Shown in pieces: positions 1 to 5,627 of a DNA stretch of 53,531 nt. Location: positions 1-53,531 of IMG/VR virus record IMGVR_UViG_3300025141_000131, one strand, 5' to 3'. This DNA is from a virus. Position numbers and translations under genes: made by a program. Numbering within the stretch: position 1 is the stretch's first letter; each line of letters starts with the position of its first letter. The notes beneath the pieces are model-generated. The model searched no databases and was not told the DNA's origin. It saw only the letters and a program-made list of their open reading frames with translations.

Positions 1-20
1 TATAATTTTCTTTGTGTCAT
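1..20 (-). CDS. partial CDS, N-terminal end only
   Basis: An ATG on the minus strand overlaps the stop of the upstream 36-aa gene by four bases (ATGA) and reads M-T-Q-R-K-L before the window ends. Four-base overlaps of this kind are common in this leftward operon, which is the only reason for proposing a gene. The product cannot be identified. Confidence 0.35.
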
Positions 21-127
21 TTGTATCTTTTATTATTGAGACGGTCATAATGTTTGTCTAATAAGATCATCGCCACCTCTTCTGAGATCATATTGTCGTT
101 GTATAATTGCCATATTAATTTACTCAT
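17..127 (-). CDS. hypothetical 36-aa protein
   Basis: Small minus-strand ORF starting MSKLIWQLYND. Its start lies inside the end of the zinc-ribbon gene (8-base overlap) and its stop overlaps the next ATG, so it sits in a tightly translationally coupled series. It has a hydrophobic/acidic heptad-like middle (MISEEVAMILLDKHYD) and a basic end (NNKRYK). No family is recognised. Support comes from the overlaps and from neighbours of the same style rather than from homology. Confidence 0.5.
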   Translation of the reverse strand: MSKLIWQLYNDNMISEEVAMILLDKHYDRLNNKRYK

Positions 128-293
128 CTTTTTTGTTTTTATGATGGAAATAAGGAGAACCTGTTGATGATAAATCTTGGTCCTCTAAATAATCTCCATT
201 CTGCCACTCACCACATTCTTGGCATTTTGAGTCGCATATTATATACTGGTGGTATACTAATTCCGTACTACCACAAAATTTACATTTATTCAT
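120..293 (-). CDS. zinc-ribbon peptide (57 aa)
   Basis: The 57-aa product starts MNKCKFCGS and has two cysteine pairs, C4-x2-C7 and C24-x2-C27 (KCQECGEW), plus C20. This is the spacing of a small rubredoxin-type zinc ribbon, so it probably binds one Zn2+ and may contact nucleic acid or a host protein. The start overlaps the end of the DNA ligase by 8 bases, which fixes the start and implies coupling to the ligase. Such mini zinc ribbons are common in phage early regions; the specific target is unknown. Confidence 0.7.
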   Translation of the reverse strand: MNKCKFCGSTELVYHQYIICDSKCQECGEWQNGDYLEDQDLSSTGSPYFHHKNKKDE

Positions 294-1113
294 AATCTCT
301 TAGTCCTTTAAATAGTGGATGTCTATAACTTCCAGCTTTAGTTCGTTCAAAATATGTAAATGTAGCTGTTTTTCCTATATAATGATGTATATTCTTTGTC
401 ATCGCAGCCATATCTTTATAAGTATATCCTTTACCTGGAGGACATCCAAACTTAATACCTTCTTCATCTTCCATATACCATTTACCTAGAGTTCCTTTTC
501 TTTTTCCTTTACCTTCTTCATACCCTATGATTGTAGCTTCAGCGTCGTGGAAATCTTTGAATTTCATTAAATGCCACGATCTTTTTTGAACATATTTCTT
601 ATCTAATCTAAGTATAGATCCTTCATATCCTTTATCTAAAAACTTTTGATGTTGTCTTCTAGCTCTAGTCATATTTTTAACTGTCACGCTATCTACTAGT
701 TTTATATGTTCATTGTAAATTTTCTTTTTAAGTAAGTAACCATATCTTAATCCATAAGATTTAGCTTGAACTACATCATAAACATGATATTGTATAAGAT
801 TTTCAGCTTCTATTCTATCTTGTTTTTTTGGTTTTTGTTTTCTAACTAATGATATAATCTTTTCAAAATTATCTCTTAATTCATGATTGTATAATTCTCC
901 GTCTAATACTGTATTAGGGGATTTACTAAAAAAAGCTTTTAAATCTTTTTCTATGTGTGCTAAATTCTTAAACTTTTTACCAGTTCTAGAATACGCTCCA
1001 TTCTTAGTAAATAAGCATCTAACCCCATCTAGTTTGGGTTGCATATATACTATAGAGTTCCAGTCGATTCTACTTTCATCGACTTTTTGAGCTAACATTG
1101 GGTTTATTTTCAT
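286..1113 (-). CDS. ATP-dependent DNA ligase
   Basis: Seals nicks in DNA using ATP through a covalent lysyl-AMP intermediate, probably during phage replication and repair. The 275-aa protein has the nucleotidyltransferase signature KLDGVR with the predicted adenylated lysine at K27, a motif III-like segment (YHVYDVV), motif IV (YEGSIL) and motif V (LMKFKD). A C-terminal OB domain begins near residue 190. The length fits minimal viral ligases of the T7/Chlorella virus type without extra N-terminal domains. It overlaps the UVR-motif gene upstream by 4 bases and the zinc-ribbon gene downstream by 8. All core motifs look intact, so it should be active. Confidence 0.93.
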   Translation of the reverse strand: MKINPMLAQKVDESRIDWNSIVYMQPKLDGVRCLFTKNGAYSRTGKKFKNLAHIEKDLKAFFSKSPNTVLDGELYNHELRDNFEKIISLVRKQKPKKQDRIEAENLIQYHVYDVVQAKSYGLRYGYLLKKKIYNEHIKLVDSVTVKNMTRARRQHQKFLDKGYEGSILRLDKKYVQKRSWHLMKFKDFHDAEATIIGYEEGKGKRKGTLGKWYMEDEEGIKFGCPPGKGYTYKDMAAMTKNIHHYIGKTATFTYFERTKAGSYRHPLFKGLRDYE

Positions 1114-1355
1114 AATCTTTCTAATTGTTTTTGTAATCTATCTATTTTATTTTTAATAATCGCAGCTTTTTCATACTGCTCTGTGTCTTCATAAGTAACC
1201 ATTAGAGTCATTAATCTAGCTAATTCTGCTATTAATAGTTCATAAGGACTTCCCATCTTTTCCATTAATAGATGATCCATCTCTTTAACCTCTAATTGTT
1301 TAATAATTTCTTCAGCTACTAATTGAGCTAAACGTTTTATTTGTTCATCAGTCAT
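1110..1355 (-). CDS. UVR-motif protein (81 aa)
   Basis: The C-terminal third (about residues 50-80, EDTEQYEKAAIIKNKIDRL) fits the UVR motif of UvrB/UvrC and ClpP-adaptor proteins: a helical hairpin with the Y-E-K-A-A-x-I-R/K-D/N-x-I pattern. The N-terminal half is helical and charged. It may mediate protein-protein contact in repair or proteolysis. It is coupled to the ligase by a 4-base overlap, which suggests a DNA-metabolism context. A promoter-like motif (1354-1387) ends on the start codon, so transcripts from that site would begin just inside the annotated start; the true start could be internal. Confidence 0.7.
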   Translation of the reverse strand: MTDEQIKRLAQLVAEEIIKQLEVKEMDHLLMEKMGSPYELLIAELARLMTLMVTYEDTEQYEKAAIIKNKIDRLQKQLERL

Positions 1356-1387
1356 ATTATCCGATTTTTGTTGTCGTTTGTTTGTAA
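1354..1387 (-). promoter_or_regulatory. copy E of the repeated leftward promoter motif
   Basis: Minus strand reads TTACAAACAAA, 14 bases, GGATAATAT: the same two blocks and exact spacing as four other copies. It overlaps the end of the membrane-protein gene and the ATG of the UVR gene, so a start 6-7 bases after GATAAT would fall inside that coding sequence. This makes it the least certain copy. Confidence 0.45.
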
Positions 1388-1569
1388 TCTATATAAAATC
1401 CTATTGCTACAATAATATTCATGCCTATACTACTTAATATTTCATATAGGTCATGAAAACTATGTATTGATAAGTGGATATGTCCTACTATCCAAAATGG
1501 GATAGCTAGTTGTTGACTGATCCATATTAATAGGAATTTTATAAATTCTGTAATTCTTTTTTTAAACAT
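1357..1569 (-). CDS. small membrane protein (70 aa)
   Basis: The 70-aa product has a basic start (MFKKR) and two hydrophobic stretches, about residues 9-30 (FIKFLLIWISQQLAIPFWIV) and 44-60 (LSSIGMNIIVAIGFYI), separated by a His-rich segment. It is a probable two-span inner-membrane protein with a basic tail. Two-span peptides can be holins, but its place in the leftward early block, far from the plus-strand lysis-type gene, argues against simple lysis. No family is recognised. Its coding end contains the promoter-like motif E. Confidence 0.55.
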   Translation of the reverse strand: MFKKRITEFIKFLLIWISQQLAIPFWIVGHIHLSIHSFHDLYEILSSIGMNIIVAIGFYIDYKQTTTKIG

Positions 1570-1618
1570 GTAATTATATAATTATATTCATTATAAATAT
1601 GAAATATTTATCTATGTA

Positions 1619-2086
1619 TTAGATATGGGATTCCCTTGTTTCTCCATTAGCAAAATCAGTATATGGCATAGGATCTTTATCTCTTACATATCTGGATATA
1701 ATTTTAGACGGTGTCTCTACAAATATACACTTGTTAGTATATAAGTTCCAACAAGTTACATGAATTTTCTTTTTATCTCCACTCCATATAGTATAAATAT
1801 ACTCTACATCTATAATATCCGCGTCATTAGGATATAAATAACAACTATCATAATACATATCATGTACTAATTTACTCGCCATTCTAGCTCCATCTGAGTT
1901 GGAATTATTATGTGCCAATAGCCAATTAGCTATTTGTACTCCTTGCCATTCAGGATAACCATCATGGTGCATATACATATTAACATATGCATGTTCAATT
2001 ACTCTATCAGGGTGAACACTGAATCCTTCTGTAAATTCACTTGTGTGATGTCTATCCACCACTCTTATTATATTTCTTGTACTCAT
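1619..2086 (-). CDS. conserved phage-type hypothetical protein (155 aa)
   Basis: Soluble 155-aa protein starting MSTRNIIRVVDRHHT, with a conspicuous HHDGYPEWQGVQIANWL segment near residues 40-56 and a later WSGDKKKIHVTCWN strand. The HHDGYPE-type segment is familiar from marine phage proteins of unknown role; this is recollection, not a search. No catalytic motif can be assigned with confidence. It lies directly downstream of the tRNA gene in the same transcription direction, so it probably shares a transcript with the RNA cluster. Confidence 0.65.
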   Translation of the reverse strand: MSTRNIIRVVDRHHTSEFTEGFSVHPDRVIEHAYVNMYMHHDGYPEWQGVQIANWLLAHNNSNSDGARMASKLVHDMYYDSCYLYPNDADIIDVEYIYTIWSGDKKKIHVTCWNLYTNKCIFVETPSKIISRYVRDKDPMPYTDFANGETRESHI

Positions 2087-2102
2087 AATTTATTTAATTT
2101 AG

Positions 2103-2176
2103 GTGCGGGAGTAGGATTCGAACCTACGACCTCGAGCTTATGAGGCTCGCGAGCTGGCCAACTGCTCTATCCCGCA
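2103..2176 (-). tRNA. tRNA with CAU anticodon (Met, or Ile if lysidine-modified)
   Basis: A full cloverleaf can be drawn on the minus strand: acceptor TGCGGGA/TCCCGCA, T8-A9, D stem GAGC/GCTC with a GG-containing loop, anticodon stem CGAGC/GCTCG with loop CTCATAA, variable loop AGGTC, and T arm GTAGG-TTCGAAT-CCTAC. The anticodon is CAU. The anticodon stem lacks the three G-C pairs of initiators and position 1-72 is a T-A pair, so an elongator Met or a lysidine-type Ile is likelier than fMet. CCA is not encoded. Confidence 0.88.
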
Positions 2177-2182
2177 ATATTT

Positions 2183-2261
2183 TACCGGCTGTCACTACGA
2201 CTGGCTTTGTACAACTGATACCTCAAGGAAGCCAAGGCGTCGGTTTACTGTTAGGCCGGTA
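2183..2261 (-). ncRNA. structured RNA segment upstream of the tRNA
   Basis: This non-coding segment is closed by a perfect 7-bp stem (TACCGGC with GCCGGTA, 2183-2189 with 2255-2261). Inside, CGAC plus TGGCTT (2198-2207) pairs with AAGCCA and GTCG (2229-2234, 2239-2242), leaving a 4-base bulge, and there is a small CCT/AGG hairpin. It has no T-arm consensus, so it is not an ordinary tRNA. It may be a processed spacer or a small stable RNA. No known family is recognised. Confidence 0.45.
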
Positions 2262-2266
2262 TTTAG

Positions 2267-2365
2267 TGGACGTGGCAGGAATCGAACCTGCGTTAGTAAG
2301 ATAGCTACTGGATGTCTCATAGAGATCACAGCTTGCCAACATCTTACTCTAACCATTTCACGCCC
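2267..2365 (-). ncRNA. tRNA-like RNA lacking a D stem, with an extended anticodon-position arm
   Basis: The 3' part is a perfect tRNA half: T arm GCAGG-TTCGATT-CCTGC, acceptor strand CACGTCC and discriminator A. The 5' strand GGGCGTG pairs with it over 7 bp with one G-U. Between them are about 67 bases, too many for class I. The segment AAATGGTTAGAG looks like a D loop with its GG but no D stem. An 8-bp helix AGTAAGAT/ATCTTACT then occupies the anticodon-stem position and holds a roughly 38-base folded loop. This resembles the tRNA-like domain of tmRNA or a tRNA with an insertion in the anticodon loop. No anticodon is assigned. Confidence 0.6.
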
Positions 2366-2369
2366 ATAT

Positions 2370-2568
2370 GAGACAGTGTTTCGGAACAGGTAGTTTCTAG
2401 AATTATCATTTATACCGTTTTCTGTTTTGACGCACCACGATCGGTTGCTCTAAGGAATACTCCCGCTGAGTCTTACACCCGGTAATCGCCTAACGTGACC
2501 TGTATGCCACTGTCTCTATTGTTGAATATTCCTGAGTTCATAACGAGCCCTCACCAGTTCAATTCAAC
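2370..2568 (-). ncRNA. structured RNA with 9-bp long-range stem, upstream of the tRNA-like element
   Basis: No ORF covers this segment. GAGACAGTG at 2370-2378 pairs perfectly with CACTGTCTC at 2508-2516, and ACAGG (2386-2390) pairs with CCTGT (2499-2503), enclosing about 108 bases with further small hairpins. A separate hairpin, GTTGAAT/ATTCAAC (2521-2527 with 2562-2568), follows directly after the stop of the gene upstream on the minus strand. The helices and lack of coding suggest a stable RNA or a processing cassette. It does not match RNase P, 6S RNA or tmRNA as far as can be judged by eye. Confidence 0.45.
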
Positions 2569-2576
2569 TTTATTTT

Positions 2577-3017
2577 TTATTCAGATTCAGGATATTCATA
2601 TCCTTCATCTTTTAATTGATCTTCAATTTCTTCATATTTATCCATATACCATTCTTCATATAAAGCTTCTATAACTTCTTCAAATCCATATTCATCTTGG
2701 CTATAAGAGTCTACATAAACTCTACATCCATCTCTTAAGTAGTCAGCTAGTTTTTCAAACCATTCATTTTCATAATAATATACATCTTCATTAATACATA
2801 CATTACCTTCTTGTTCAGTTGCTATCCATACTTCATAGCCATCTGCGGTAGCGTCAGTATAAAAATAAGCATCACACTTATCCCAATCCTTTACAATTGA
2901 AAAGTTATATATATTTTCTAATAATAGTAATCTATCTTCTTGACTTGTTTCATTTGGCTCAGTCATGCCATCTTTAGCTAATCTCTTTAGAATTAGTTCT
3001 TCAGTAAGTGTTTTCAT
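2577..3017 (-). CDS. acidic hypothetical protein (146 aa)
   Basis: Very acidic 146-aa protein starting MKTLTEELILKRLAKDGMTE, rich in D, E, Y and W, and ending in a run of acidic helices (EEWYMDKYEEIEDQLKDEGYE). The charge suggests a soluble protein, possibly a DNA mimic or an inhibitor of a host DNA-binding protein, but that is a guess from composition only. It overlaps the gene upstream by 4 bases. It is the last gene before the RNA cluster, so its transcript would run into the structured RNAs. Confidence 0.6.
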   Translation of the reverse strand: MKTLTEELILKRLAKDGMTEPNETSQEDRLLLLENIYNFSIVKDWDKCDAYFYTDATADGYEVWIATEQEGNVCINEDVYYYENEWFEKLADYLRDGCRVYVDSYSQDEYGFEEVIEALYEEWYMDKYEEIEDQLKDEGYEYPESE

Positions 3018-3211
3018 TTAATTAATTTTAAGTTAAGTTCTTTTGCTACATAATTAACATGTTTAGAAGTAGTAGGACTTGAAGTCATACCATTAACTCT
3101 CCACGCTACTTTATGTAGTTCGTCACCAATTATCTCAGCAACTAGAGTATTATAAGAGTATACATTACTCCCATCTACTCTTAAATTCATTTTATATTTA
3201 TCTAATTTCAT
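3014..3211 (-). CDS. small conserved phage-type protein (65 aa)
   Basis: The 65-aa product starts MKLDKYKMNLRVDGSNVYSY and ends TTSKHVNYVAKELNLKLIK. The segments YSYNTLVAEI and TSKHVNYVAKEL recall small phage early proteins of unknown function (remembered pattern only). It appears to be a compact alpha/beta protein. It overlaps both neighbours, 14 bases upstream and 4 bases downstream, which supports real translation and this start. Confidence 0.65.
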   Translation of the reverse strand: MKLDKYKMNLRVDGSNVYSYNTLVAEIIGDELHKVAWRVNGMTSSPTTSKHVNYVAKELNLKLIK

Positions 3212-3437
3212 CTTTAAATAGTTTTACACCAAATTTCCAGTCAACATAATCCCAAGTTCTCTCATCTATATCTGCCCATAGAATCAAATCTCTCATTTCT
3301 CCTACACTTAGTTCACTGTATAAATATTTATTATCTAAACTTTCATACAGTTCAGTGATACAGTAATCATATTTATCTCTACTCTTTTCAAGAGCTTCAA
3401 CGATTTCTGGTCTTAGTTGTGCTAGTAATGTTGTCAT
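3198..3437 (-). CDS. hypothetical protein (79 aa)
   Basis: The 79-aa product starts MTTLLAQLRPEIVEALEKSRDKYDY and looks largely helical, with alternating charged and hydrophobic residues and a W-rich C-terminal half (LILWADIDERTWDYVDWKFG). No family is recognised. It is the first gene of a three-gene overlapping set and is preceded directly by promoter-motif copy A, whose predicted start lies only about five bases upstream of the ATG. The transcript would therefore be nearly leaderless. Confidence 0.6.
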   Translation of the reverse strand: MTTLLAQLRPEIVEALEKSRDKYDYCITELYESLDNKYLYSELSVGEMRDLILWADIDERTWDYVDWKFGVKLFKDEIR

Positions 3438-3446
3438 TTGTTTATT

Positions 3447-3480
3447 ATATTATCCATTAATATTCGTATTTTGTTTGTAA
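3447..3480 (-). promoter_or_regulatory. copy A of the repeated leftward promoter motif
   Basis: Minus strand has TTACAAACAAA, a 14-base spacer and GGATAATAT, followed by AATAAACAAATG at the next gene. Read as a sigma70-like promoter, CAAACA is the -35 box and GATAAT the -10 box with a 17-base spacer. It lies between the tRNA-like element at 3486 and the gene starting at 3437. Confidence 0.7.
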
Positions 3481-3485
3481 TTTAG

Positions 3486-3570
3486 TAACTAGAAGAGGAA
3501 TCGAACCTCTTTACCCGTCAGTAGTCAGTGGGATAATCAGCATTAAGCCTTCTCCACGCCATACCTAGTT
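3486..3570 (-). tRNA. class II-length tRNA-like gene (possibly degenerate tRNA-Ser)
   Basis: Acceptor strands AACTAGG and TCTAGTT pair over 7 bp (one G-U), with discriminator A. The T arm AGAGG-TTCGATT-CCTCT is perfect, and T8-A9 follow the acceptor. The total of 85 bases fits a long variable arm. The 5' part (TATGGCGTGGAGAAGGCTTAA) resembles tRNA-Ser D arms, but the D stem pairs poorly. A CCC/GGG helix lies where a variable arm would be. GCT is a possible anticodon, but its stem is weak. It may be a degenerate tRNA or a tRNA-like processing element. Confidence 0.5.
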
Positions 3571-3574
3571 ATCA

Positions 3575-3703
3575 GTAAAATAATCAGAGTCACACAAGCA
3601 ATTCAGTTACGTGATTTAGGGACCGCGCTTAGCGGTCTCTTTACGGTATTAACCCACCCAAATCCTATTAACCTACTCGTCTTGGTTCTGTCCGTTATTT
3701 TAC
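3575..3703 (-). ncRNA. structured RNA upstream of the second tRNA-like gene
   Basis: GTAAAATAA at 3575-3583 pairs perfectly (9 bp) with TTATTTTAC at 3695-3703, enclosing a non-coding segment. Within it, AGGGACCGC-GCTTA-GCGGTCTCT (3618-3640) forms a strong 9-bp hairpin with one G-U pair. The outer stem starts on the stop codon of the upstream gene and ends four bases from the tRNA-like acceptor, the same arrangement as at 2370-2516. It is probably co-processed with the tRNA-like RNA; function unknown. Confidence 0.45.
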
Positions 3704-3888
3704 AAGTGCCATTCTTTTAAAAGTTTAATGGCATATGATTTAATTTTATCAAAAGTTTTATCATCTAACATTCCATTGTCAAATGTTATAATTCTTTCTA
3801 ATTGTCTTTCTATTTGACCACAAAGCTCTGTTGCTTCTTTGTCAATATAGTCTTCTTTCATTTCCTCGTATTTTTTTCTACTATTCAT
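3700..3888 (-). CDS. hypothetical helical protein (62 aa)
   Basis: The 62-aa charged product starts MNSRKKYEEMKEDYIDKEA and has a predicted long amphipathic helix in each half (ATELCGQIERQLERIITFD and FDKIKSYAIKLLKEWHL). No motif or family is recognised. Its stop codon forms part of the 9-bp stem that opens the structured RNA at 3575-3703, so RNA processing there would define the 3' end of its mRNA. It lies one base from the next gene upstream. Confidence 0.5.
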   Translation of the reverse strand: MNSRKKYEEMKEDYIDKEATELCGQIERQLERIITFDNGMLDDKTFDKIKSYAIKLLKEWHL

Positions 3889-3889
3889 A

Positions 3890-4105
3890 TTATTGTATTT
3901 CTCCTAGTATTATTAAATCTAAATCAGATTTTTTATAACATCTTTTTTGTTGGTAATTAATATATCTTGTTTCTATATCTCTTGCTTTTAACAATTCTTC
4001 ATTCCACATTCTTTGATCTATTTTATAAAATGTATAAAATACACCTATAAAAAAGCTCATTCCTGTTAAAATAATGAGATAAAATACTCTTTCTATTTTT
4101 CTCAT
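3890..4105 (-). CDS. single-span membrane protein (71 aa)
   Basis: The 71-aa product has a short basic start (MRKIER) and one strong hydrophobic segment at about residues 7-27 (VFYLIILTGMSFFIGVFYTF). A charged region with basic and aromatic residues follows. The topology is probably an N-terminal anchor with the remainder on one membrane face. It has no cysteine lipobox, so it is not a lipoprotein. It overlaps the upstream gene by 4 bases. The role may be membrane anchoring or superinfection control, but nothing specific is visible. Confidence 0.55.
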   Translation of the reverse strand: MRKIERVFYLIILTGMSFFIGVFYTFYKIDQRMWNEELLKARDIETRYINYQQKRCYKKSDLDLIILGEIQ

Positions 4106-4296
4106 AAAAATTTACTCCAATGATCTTGATCTATCACCCATGTTAAACCTTTATAGTTAAACCATTGATAAATACCTTCTTTGTCTTCTTTATATTTAAA
4201 TCCAAATCTTGGAGGTAAACTACCAACATCATAACCCTTATATTTAACATCGTTTAATTTAAGTGTTGTTTTGCTTGTTAATTTAATTCTATTCAT
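4102..4296 (-). CDS. hypothetical protein (64 aa)
   Basis: Small beta-rich protein starting MNRIKLTSKTTLKLNDVKYKG, with aromatic and glycine turns (GFKYKEDKEGIYQWFNYKGL) and a W/D-rich end. No family is recognised. It overlaps the membrane-protein gene downstream by 4 bases and is separated from the upstream 135-aa gene by only 7 bases, which places it in the same operon. Confidence 0.5.
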   Translation of the reverse strand: MNRIKLTSKTTLKLNDVKYKGYDVGSLPPRFGFKYKEDKEGIYQWFNYKGLTWVIDQDHWSKFL

Positions 4297-4303
4297 AATT
4301 TAT

Positions 4304-4711
4304 TTAATTTAAGTAATTTCTTTTGTAGAATTCTAGCATATAATTCATTCTTGCTAGTCCACTATATATTTTTTCTCTTGCTATCATTACAGTTTTATGT
4401 GTATATAACTTATCTCCATCTAACATAGTCCACCTAACATTCTGTTTATATTGTTTGTTAAGTTGATAATTAGATGAGCAAGAATTTTGATTTCTTACAT
4501 AACCTGTCTTAAAACAAGCTAATCTTAATCTTTTGTCAGAAGATATTAACTTACCATTATGTCTATAATGCCAAGCAGGTACAGGAAATTCAAATTCTCT
4601 TGTTCCATTTTTTGCTTGTCTTTGTGTAGTTACTTCGCGAATATTATATTCTACGAGTAATCTTCTTGCGTAAGCGTCTTCTAGCGCTTGTCTTTCTTGT
4701 CTCCAATTCAT
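4304..4711 (-). CDS. basic hypothetical protein (135 aa)
   Basis: Basic 135-aa protein starting MNWRQERQALEDAYARRLL, rich in R, K and Y, with the segment EFPVPAWHYRHNGKLISSDKRLRLACFKTGYVRN in its middle. It contains two nearby cysteines (C87 and C97 region), insufficient for a zinc site. The composition suggests nucleic-acid contact, but no fold is identified. It lies between small membrane-associated genes in a leftward operon. Confidence 0.5.
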   Translation of the reverse strand: MNWRQERQALEDAYARRLLVEYNIREVTTQRQAKNGTREFEFPVPAWHYRHNGKLISSDKRLRLACFKTGYVRNQNSCSSNYQLNKQYKQNVRWTMLDGDKLYTHKTVMIAREKIYSGLARMNYMLEFYKRNYLN

Positions 4712-4721
4712 AATTTAGTTA

Positions 4722-4889
4722 TTATCCTAAGATAAATGTTTCAACATCTTGCCAGTGATACCAATCACTATCAAACCTGTTTTCCCATCTTTCTTTAATT
4801 TCTTGTGTCATTGTTTCTCTACCAGCTATAAAACTTGCTGAAGATAACAATATAATAAGAAATATTGATTTAATTTGATTTTTTTTCAT
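4722..4889 (-). CDS. small exported or membrane-anchored protein (55 aa)
   Basis: The 55-aa product has an N-terminal signal-like segment: a basic start (MKKNQIK), hydrophobic residues 8-22 (SIFLIILLSSASFIA) and a charged, W-rich remainder ending WYHWQDVETFILG. It is a probable membrane-anchored or periplasmic peptide. Promoter-motif copy B lies about eight bases upstream of the ATG by predicted start, making it the first gene of a leftward unit. Confidence 0.6.
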   Translation of the reverse strand: MKKNQIKSIFLIILLSSASFIAGRETMTQEIKERWENRFDSDWYHWQDVETFILG

Positions 4890-4901
4890 TTTGTTTTTAT
4901 T

Positions 4902-4935
4902 ATATTATCCAAAAATAATTGTATTTTGTTTGTAA
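4902..4935 (-). promoter_or_regulatory. copy B of the repeated leftward promoter motif
   Basis: Minus strand has TTACAAACAAA, 14 bases and GGATAATAT, then AATAAAAACAAAATG at the 55-aa gene. Spacing and both blocks match copy A exactly, which is strong evidence for a recurring promoter rather than chance. Confidence 0.7.
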
Positions 4936-4939
4936 TTCT

Positions 4940-5200
4940 CTATCTTTTATCTGGTTTTCTAAAGTCTTTAAGAAAGAATTTAAACTTTCTAAAGATCTTC
5001 GTTCCCCATATGTTCTCATCTACACAAACATAAGTATCTAGTTGTGGATTTGTAGCGAGAAATTGTTGAAGATTATCATACTTCTTTACTTTATCATGAT
5101 GGATTACTCCCCACTGATCTTTAATTTCACATTGTCTAAAGCATACTTCATTAGTCTCTTGTATTCCTAAGAGTGCTAAAGTTATTAACATTTTATTCAT
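4940..5200 (-). CDS. hypothetical protein with hydrophobic N-terminus (86 aa)
   Basis: The 86-aa product starts MNKMLITLALLGIQETNEVC; residues 3-13 are hydrophobic but too short for a certain signal peptide. A basic C-terminus (FRKFKFFLKDFRKPDKR) and three cysteines follow. It may be exported or membrane associated. Its start overlaps the end of the 69-aa gene upstream by 4 bases, and its end is next to promoter-motif copy B. Confidence 0.5.
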   Translation of the reverse strand: MNKMLITLALLGIQETNEVCFRQCEIKDQWGVIHHDKVKKYDNLQQFLATNPQLDTYVCVDENIWGTKIFRKFKFFLKDFRKPDKR

Positions 5201-5406
5201 AATTTAAGGTTATATATTTGTTTATTTAAATTTTCTATTACTCTTTCCATTATATAACTGTGAGCGTCATTATAAAGCGCTTCATTATTATACTCAATAT
5301 TTAAATCACTATTAGATAAGTGGAAATCACTTACTTTATATAATTTTTCTAACATTTCTTCTGATATATTATTCACTAATCTATCTAATTCTTTAGTTTT
5401 ACTCAT
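5197..5406 (-). CDS. hypothetical helical protein (69 aa)
   Basis: The 69-aa protein starts MSKTKELDRLVNNISEEMLEKLYKV and is predicted to be mostly helical and charged. It contains no cysteine or catalytic motif. It is coupled by a 4-base overlap to the following gene and separated from the preceding one by about 11 bases. No family is recognised. Confidence 0.5.
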   Translation of the reverse strand: MSKTKELDRLVNNISEEMLEKLYKVSDFHLSNSDLNIEYNNEALYNDAHSYIMERVIENLNKQIYNLKL

Positions 5407-5417
5407 TTTATTTATTT

Positions 5418-5627
5418 TTATTTAACCATATTTAGTGGATTTTCAGCATATTTCGCTATTCCTTGTCGCCAAGTCCACTCTCTTTTGCGATATTCATAGT
5501 CAGTACACCATTTTTTCCAACCTCTAATGGAGTCGTTTTCACCATATTTAGCTTCAAATTCTTGTACTTGTTTTAGTTTTGCAGCGATTTTATTCGCATC
5601 ATAATCTTTAAATTCCATCATCTTCAT
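5418..5627 (-). CDS. hypothetical protein (69 aa)
   Basis: Charged 69-aa protein, rich in K and W, starting MKMMEFKDYDANKIAAKLKQVQ, with a WKKWCTDYEYRKREWTWRQG core. The start lies inside the end of the upstream 42-aa gene in another frame; the internal ATG pair at residues 3-4 is an alternative start that would shorten that overlap. No family is recognised. Confidence 0.5.
   Translation of the reverse strand: MKMMEFKDYDANKIAAKLKQVQEFEAKYGENDSIRGWKKWCTDYEYRKREWTWRQGIAKYAENPLNMVK

Noticed and set aside
1357-1569. Calling the 70-aa two-span protein a holin
   Set aside because: Topology alone is insufficient, and a better 3-TM holin candidate lies at 23406-23864 in the late module.
2267-2365. 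Calling the 99-base element an ordinary tRNA with an assigned amino acid
   Set aside because: No anticodon stem-loop of normal size or D stem can be drawn, so the amino acid cannot be assigned.
2521-2568. Possible hammerhead ribozyme on the minus strand (CTGGTGAG followed by GAA)
   Set aside because: The catalytic core CTGATGA is not met and the third helix cannot be drawn; a simple hairpin explains the sequence.
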